This document shows positions 7,144 through 10,125 of a stretch of 10,125 nt of DNA, piece by piece; the stretch's first letter is position 1, and each line of letters starts with the position of its first letter. Below the pieces are notes generated by a model. The model was not told where the DNA came from and made no database searches. It saw only the letters and a list, made by a program, of their open reading frames with translations. Made by a program: the position numbers and the translations under genes. The stretch covers positions 1 through 10,125 of the forward strand of contig CAITIF010000942.1 in the NCBI GenBank assembly GCA_903892365.1. Reading direction: 5' to 3'. This stretch comes from an uncultured Pirellula sp. GTDB taxonomy: Bacteria > Planctomycetota > Planctomycetia > Pirellulales > Pirellulaceae.

Positions 7144-7433
7144 GGTGTGCAGTGTATTCCCTGATGGGCACTGGGTGAAGGGTCACCGGTCACAAGAATC
7201 AAAATCGTTACAACCGTTTTTTTCAACACCTTGGTCAGGTTCGCTCATGGAATTGCAGGCTGCGGTCCGTTTCGGAATCACCATGGGTTCCTTATTTCTT
7301 GAGCTATCTTGTTCCGTCAACACTTTCTGGACGTTCGTCCTGACGGGTTGTTTCTTGCAAGTTTTCGACTCCCATCCTGCGCGGGGTGGATTTCGCAAGA
7401 TCGTATGCCTCCTTACTTTAGCTAACCAATTCC
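7144..7433. other. Divergent spacer between the arrestin-like unit and uppP
   Basis: This 290-base region lies between two divergent starts and should hold promoters for both. I see no believable protein; long frames crossing it on either strand run into the flanking genes out of phase. Near the - strand gene are GGTCACC (7181-7187) followed by GGTCAC (7188-7193), and the small hairpin GGTGA/TCACC. I found no convincing promoter for uppP and no Shine-Dalgarno before its ATG. Confidence 0.5.
7198..7226 (-). promoter_or_regulatory. Possible sigma70-type promoter for the arrestin-like unit
   Basis: Read on the - strand, TTGAAA (7226-7221, 5 of 6 to the -35 consensus) is followed after 17 nt by TTTGAT (7203-7198, 4 of 6 to the -10 consensus). 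A start near 7191 would leave a leader of about 50 nt before the ATG at 7143. Spacing and position fit, but the -10 is weak and planctomycete promoters often diverge from the E. coli model. Confidence 0.27.
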
Positions 7434-8318
7434 ATGACCGATCTGATTGCTGCCATACTGCAAGGCATTGTCGAAGGACTGACGGAGTTTCTGCCGGTGA
7501 GTTCGACGGCACATATTGTGATGGTTCAAGAATTGTTGGGGCTAAATCGGTCCGACAGTTTTTGGAAAATGTTTGCGGTCTTTATTCAGCTAGGCGCGAT
7601 CCTTGCCGTAGTTGCCTTTTTCTGGAAACGGTTGACCTCCTTCGCATCCTCCTTCGCAACATCCCTCCAAGCCGGCGAGGGAAGTTCCTCCAGTTCCAAA
7701 GGTTCACTTTGGTTGCGTCACCCGCTATCGTTGGTCATGATCAGTTTCACGGTCACAGCCATACCTTGCTTTTTGATCGATAAGCTGATCGGCGAGAATC
7801 TGGAACAACTGTGGATGATTGGGGTCGCTTTAGTCGTCGGTGGTATCGTCATGTACGTTGTGGATTGGTTTTTCAGTCCGCGTGCTACGACAGAAAAGCT
7901 GGAGCAAATCAATCTGAAGCAAGCCATCGCGATTGGCTTGGCGCAGATTCTGGCCGCTGCGTTCCCAGGAACGAGCCGATCGATGGCAACGATTGCGGGG
8001 GGGCAGGTCATGGGCTTGTCGCGAAGCGCCGCTTTGGAATTCAGTTTCTTTCTGTCGATTCCCGTCATGTTTGCGGCTGCTGGATTTAAGTTGACGCAGC
8101 ATCTTGTCAAGGAATCCTTCCCGACTTTAGAACAATGGACTGCACTGGGGGCTGGCTTCATCACCAGCTTCGTCGTTGCGTTTGCAGTGATTGCATGGTT
8201 CATGGGTTGGGTGCGCAAACATGGATTCGCTCCGTTTGCCGTTTACCGAATCATCGTGGGCACCGCGCTGATCTACTGGTCCTGTGTGTACGGCTGGCGG
8301 ATAGAACCGCCCGCTTGA
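7434..8318 (+). CDS. uppP: Undecaprenyl-diphosphatase UppP (BacA family)
   Basis: UppP removes a phosphate from undecaprenyl diphosphate on the outer face of the inner membrane, recycling the lipid carrier used for cell-wall and surface-polysaccharide export; overproduction gives bacitracin resistance in other bacteria. The 294-residue length is close to the usual size of about 270. The first catalytic segment QGIVEGLTEFLPVSSTAH spans 10-27 with Glu14, Glu18, Ser24 and His27. The second, PGTSRSMATIAGG, spans 178-190 with Arg182. Several hydrophobic helices cover the rest. A Ser-rich cytoplasmic or periplasmic loop (EGSSSSSKGS, 82-91) adds length, and Met184 replaces the common Gly of PGxSRSGAT. 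No Shine-Dalgarno precedes the ATG, but the protein begins where family members begin. The last 46 nt overlap the convergent gene on the - strand. Confidence 0.96.
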   Translation: MTDLIAAILQGIVEGLTEFLPVSSTAHIVMVQELLGLNRSDSFWKMFAVFIQLGAILAVVAFFWKRLTSFASSFATSLQAGEGSSSSSKGSLWLRHPLSLVMISFTVTAIPCFLIDKLIGENLEQLWMIGVALVVGGIVMYVVDWFFSPRATTEKLEQINLKQAIAIGLAQILAAAFPGTSRSMATIAGGQVMGLSRSAALEFSFFLSIPVMFAAAGFKLTQHLVKESFPTLEQWTALGAGFITSFVVAFAVIAWFMGWVRKHGFAPFAVYRIIVGTALIYWSCVYGWRIEPPA

Positions 8319-10125
8319 GGACGGGAAGCATTCACTGGTAACCCACGTTCTGTATCCGATTCAGAAGGGTTGTAGGTTGCTTCGCTGAGCTGGACTCCTG
8401 CTTGCGTCGTCGGGATGATCATTTCTGCACTCATTTCCGCGATCAATGCCTGAACTTGCCCCCGAGTTTCAAGATGGATGCGAATACCGCCGGGCTTGGT
8501 CACGAACCGAACAAGTTCAAATCGTCGCCATTCGTACTGGGAAGGATCGTTCGCCGATACCAATTGGCCAAGCGATTCGCCTCCAGCGCTGTCGCAAATC
8601 AGCAATCCGCTTTGCGATTCCCCTTTGCCTGATTCGATTCGAACAACACCTTGTACGAAAACCATTGAACCCATGGGAACATTCAAGGTTGGCGAGGTGA
8701 CTCGCATGGCAGCCCCCGCATATCCGCTTGGAATGGGTTGGTTCTGAATCGGCTTGGCGGTCAGCATCAGGGTTGGTTTTCCTCCGGGGCCAAGATTACC
8801 CACCACGCAATCGCTGGCAACGGTATCGGTCAATCGCCTATCTACATGCCAACCCGCAGAATAAAATTGATCCGTATTGCTAAAAGGAAAGCCCGGTATT
8901 GGAATCGTCTGCCAAGATCTGCCGTCCAGTAACTTGGTGAATTCGTAATGCAAGGGCAACGACAATGGGGACGCCACTAGAGGACTGCTTTGGACCGAAC
9001 TGAACTGAGCGACCCCTTCTTCCCATGCCATTCTTACGACGCTTTGAGCAACCAAGGTCGCTTGGTCTGCGGATCGAATCGAGGCCGGTAAATTCGCACG
9101 AGCAAGATACTGAATCGATTCTCGATGCAGCGACTGAGCTCTTCGTATGGTTTCCCATCGAGCATCATTGGGAGGCACTTGCTGAGCCACCAGCGTTTTT
9201 TGTGCAAGTTCCAAAACCTGTTCCAAAACTTTATGGCGGGAGTCCACCAAGGAAGGGGACAGGCTTACTAACTGCTCCCTCAAATAGGCGACTGGCTTCG
9301 GGTCGACAACGCTTACGATCTGTTCCACTAAAGCGGGACGTTGGATAGTTAAGACAAGACCGTTGGGAGTTTCTCGCGGATTAAGTGGTTCCAGCTCACC
9401 ATTCGTGATTCGAAAAATGCTGCGAGTTTGCCCCGAGTTAGGAAGCGTGATTTGAATCCGTTCGGCGGCGGGTGCAACACTACATATTTGGTCTAAGCGG
9501 CCTGAAGCCAGAATCAACGCCAATTGACTGTTCGGCGTGTCGATGACTGCCCCCGTATGGTCGGCCGAATCAACTGCAATCGGACGCCATGCTGATTGGC
9601 TAGCTCGGATCCACGGGACCAGCAATTCGATCTCTCGGTTGATGCCTGAGTACCCCTGACTACGAGCGATCGACGTAACATCCCCCACATCCAAAGGGCC
9701 ACCTGAACGGAAAACCCAACCGCGCGTCCCTTGCATCATGCTGCGATACAATTGCATTCGAACTTGAAGAAGATCGTAATTGGCGGTATCCGCCGTCTCG
9801 TTTCCAATCGAACGAAAGGCCATTTCCTTTTGAGCCACCCAATCGGTCGGCATCTGAGTAACGATCGAAGTCAAAGGCATCGATCGACTGGCCATTGGAC
9901 GCAGGTCTTGTTGCATAATCAAGCTTGCTTCCCGCGACGATTGCACTCGTGTGGGAAGAGTTAACGGTACTGCTAGCCAATCGGTTAACCGGCTGTACGA
10001 ACCGTACATCTCCATCGCCTCGCCAATCATGGGCCTCGCTAACGATTGTGGGAAGCGTGTCACGCGCGCGACTCGAGCGCGTGTTTGCTCTAGGTGCGAT
10101 TGGTCTAACGCCATGCCCAACAGCC
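8273..10125 (-). CDS. Large glycosidase-like multidomain protein, C-terminal part (5' end outside window)
   Basis: The frame is open to the right edge; TTG at 10120 and ATG at 10114 lie inside what looks like mid-protein sequence, so the start lies beyond the window. Numbering from 10120, 615 residues are visible. Residues about 20-175 look like the last strands and helices of a TIM barrel of the glycoside-hydrolase type, with SLARPMIGEAMEMYGSYSRL (26-45), LQVRMQLYRSMMQGTRGWVF (118-137) and NREIELLVPWI (161-171). A beta-sandwich follows (about 198-275), then a mainly helical part (about 280-375), then a jelly-roll-like module (about 390-565: SAGWHVDRRL, MRVTSPTLNVP, VFVQGVVRI, YEWRRFELVRFV, IRIHLETRGQ) similar in style to carbohydrate-binding modules. 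The last 45 residues look disordered. Substrate and activity cannot be told, because catalytic residues probably lie upstream. The fold assignment is inference; the coding call is solid. It converges on uppP with a 46-nt overlap. Confidence 0.85.
   Translation of the reverse strand, partial: LLGMALDQSHLEQTRARVARVTRFPQSLARPMIGEAMEMYGSYSRLTDWLAVPLTLPTRVQSSREASLIMQQDLRPMASRSMPLTSIVTQMPTDWVAQKEMAFRSIGNETADTANYDLLQVRMQLYRSMMQGTRGWVFRSGGPLDVGDVTSIARSQGYSGINREIELLVPWIRASQSAWRPIAVDSADHTGAVIDTPNSQLALILASGRLDQICSVAPAAERIQITLPNSGQTRSIFRITNGELEPLNPRETPNGLVLTIQRPALVEQIVSVVDPKPVAYLREQLVSLSPSLVDSRHKVLEQVLELAQKTLVAQQVPPNDARWETIRRAQSLHRESIQYLARANLPASIRSADQATLVAQSVVRMAWEEGVAQFSSVQSSPLVASPLSLPLHYEFTKLLDGRSWQTIPIPGFPFSNTDQFYSAGWHVDRRLTDTVASDCVVGNLGPGGKPTLMLTAKPIQNQPIPSGYAGAAMRVTSPTLNVPMGSMVFVQGVVRIESGKGESQSGLLICDSAGGESLGQLVSANDPSQYEWRRFELVRFVTKPGGIRIHLETRGQVQALIAEMSAEMIIPTTQAGVQLSEATYNPSESDTERGLPVNASRPQAGGSIRQPYTQDQ

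Noticed and set aside
6980..7783. 267-codon open frame on the + strand across the divergent spacer
   Set aside because: It begins antisense to the membrane gene and ends out of frame inside uppP; its translation is not protein-like.
7718..8218. 166-codon open frame on the - strand within uppP
   Set aside because: It is antisense to clear UppP motifs and has no independent support.

Overview
The window looks like a chromosomal segment of a planctomycete, most likely of the Pirellulaceae (Rhodopirellula/Blastopirellula type). This is inferred from the gene content: a fused SecD-SecF, a DUF3419/BtaA-like protein, a pair of planctomycete-style arrestin-like genes, a large glycosidase-like surface protein, and a short GAGCAC intergenic repeat of a kind I associate with these genomes. 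GC content is about one half by eye. Shine-Dalgarno sites are used inconsistently: some start codons have one and others have none. I see no transposase, integrase, phage gene, CRISPR array, tRNA or rRNA.

Layout, left to right. (1) 1-1781, + strand: the 3' part of a secDF fusion, closed by a textbook Rho-independent hairpin at 1825-1854. (2) 1782-2150: 369 bases with no convincing gene. (3) 2151-5428, + strand: a tight three-gene cluster of a membrane-anchored protein with an Asn-rich tail, a DUF3419/BtaA-like aminocarboxypropyltransferase candidate that begins 3 nt later, and argJ 23 nt further on. (4) 5429-5728: a 300-base convergent gap holding a duplicated 12-mer (GAGCACGAGCAC) and weak hairpins. 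(5) 5729-7143, - strand: a two-gene unit of a four-helix membrane protein with a C-terminal arrestin-like domain and a small soluble arrestin-like partner, joined by an ATGA stop/start overlap. (6) 7144-7433: a divergent spacer with a possible promoter for the - strand unit. (7) 7434-8318, + strand: uppP (undecaprenyl-diphosphatase). (8) 8273-10125, - strand: the C-terminal 617 or so residues of a large protein that looks like the end of a TIM-barrel glycosidase-like domain plus helical and beta-sandwich modules. It converges on uppP and the two coding regions overlap by 46 nt.

Functionally, much of the window concerns the cell envelope: protein export (SecDF), possible betaine-type lipid head-group chemistry (DUF3419), lipid-carrier recycling for wall and polysaccharide synthesis (UppP), and exported or membrane proteins. 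ArgJ (arginine biosynthesis) is the metabolic exception. The least explained parts are the arrestin-like pair, the anchored Asn-rich-tail protein coupled to DUF3419, and the glycosidase-like protein. None of these is proven to be a new system from sequence alone.
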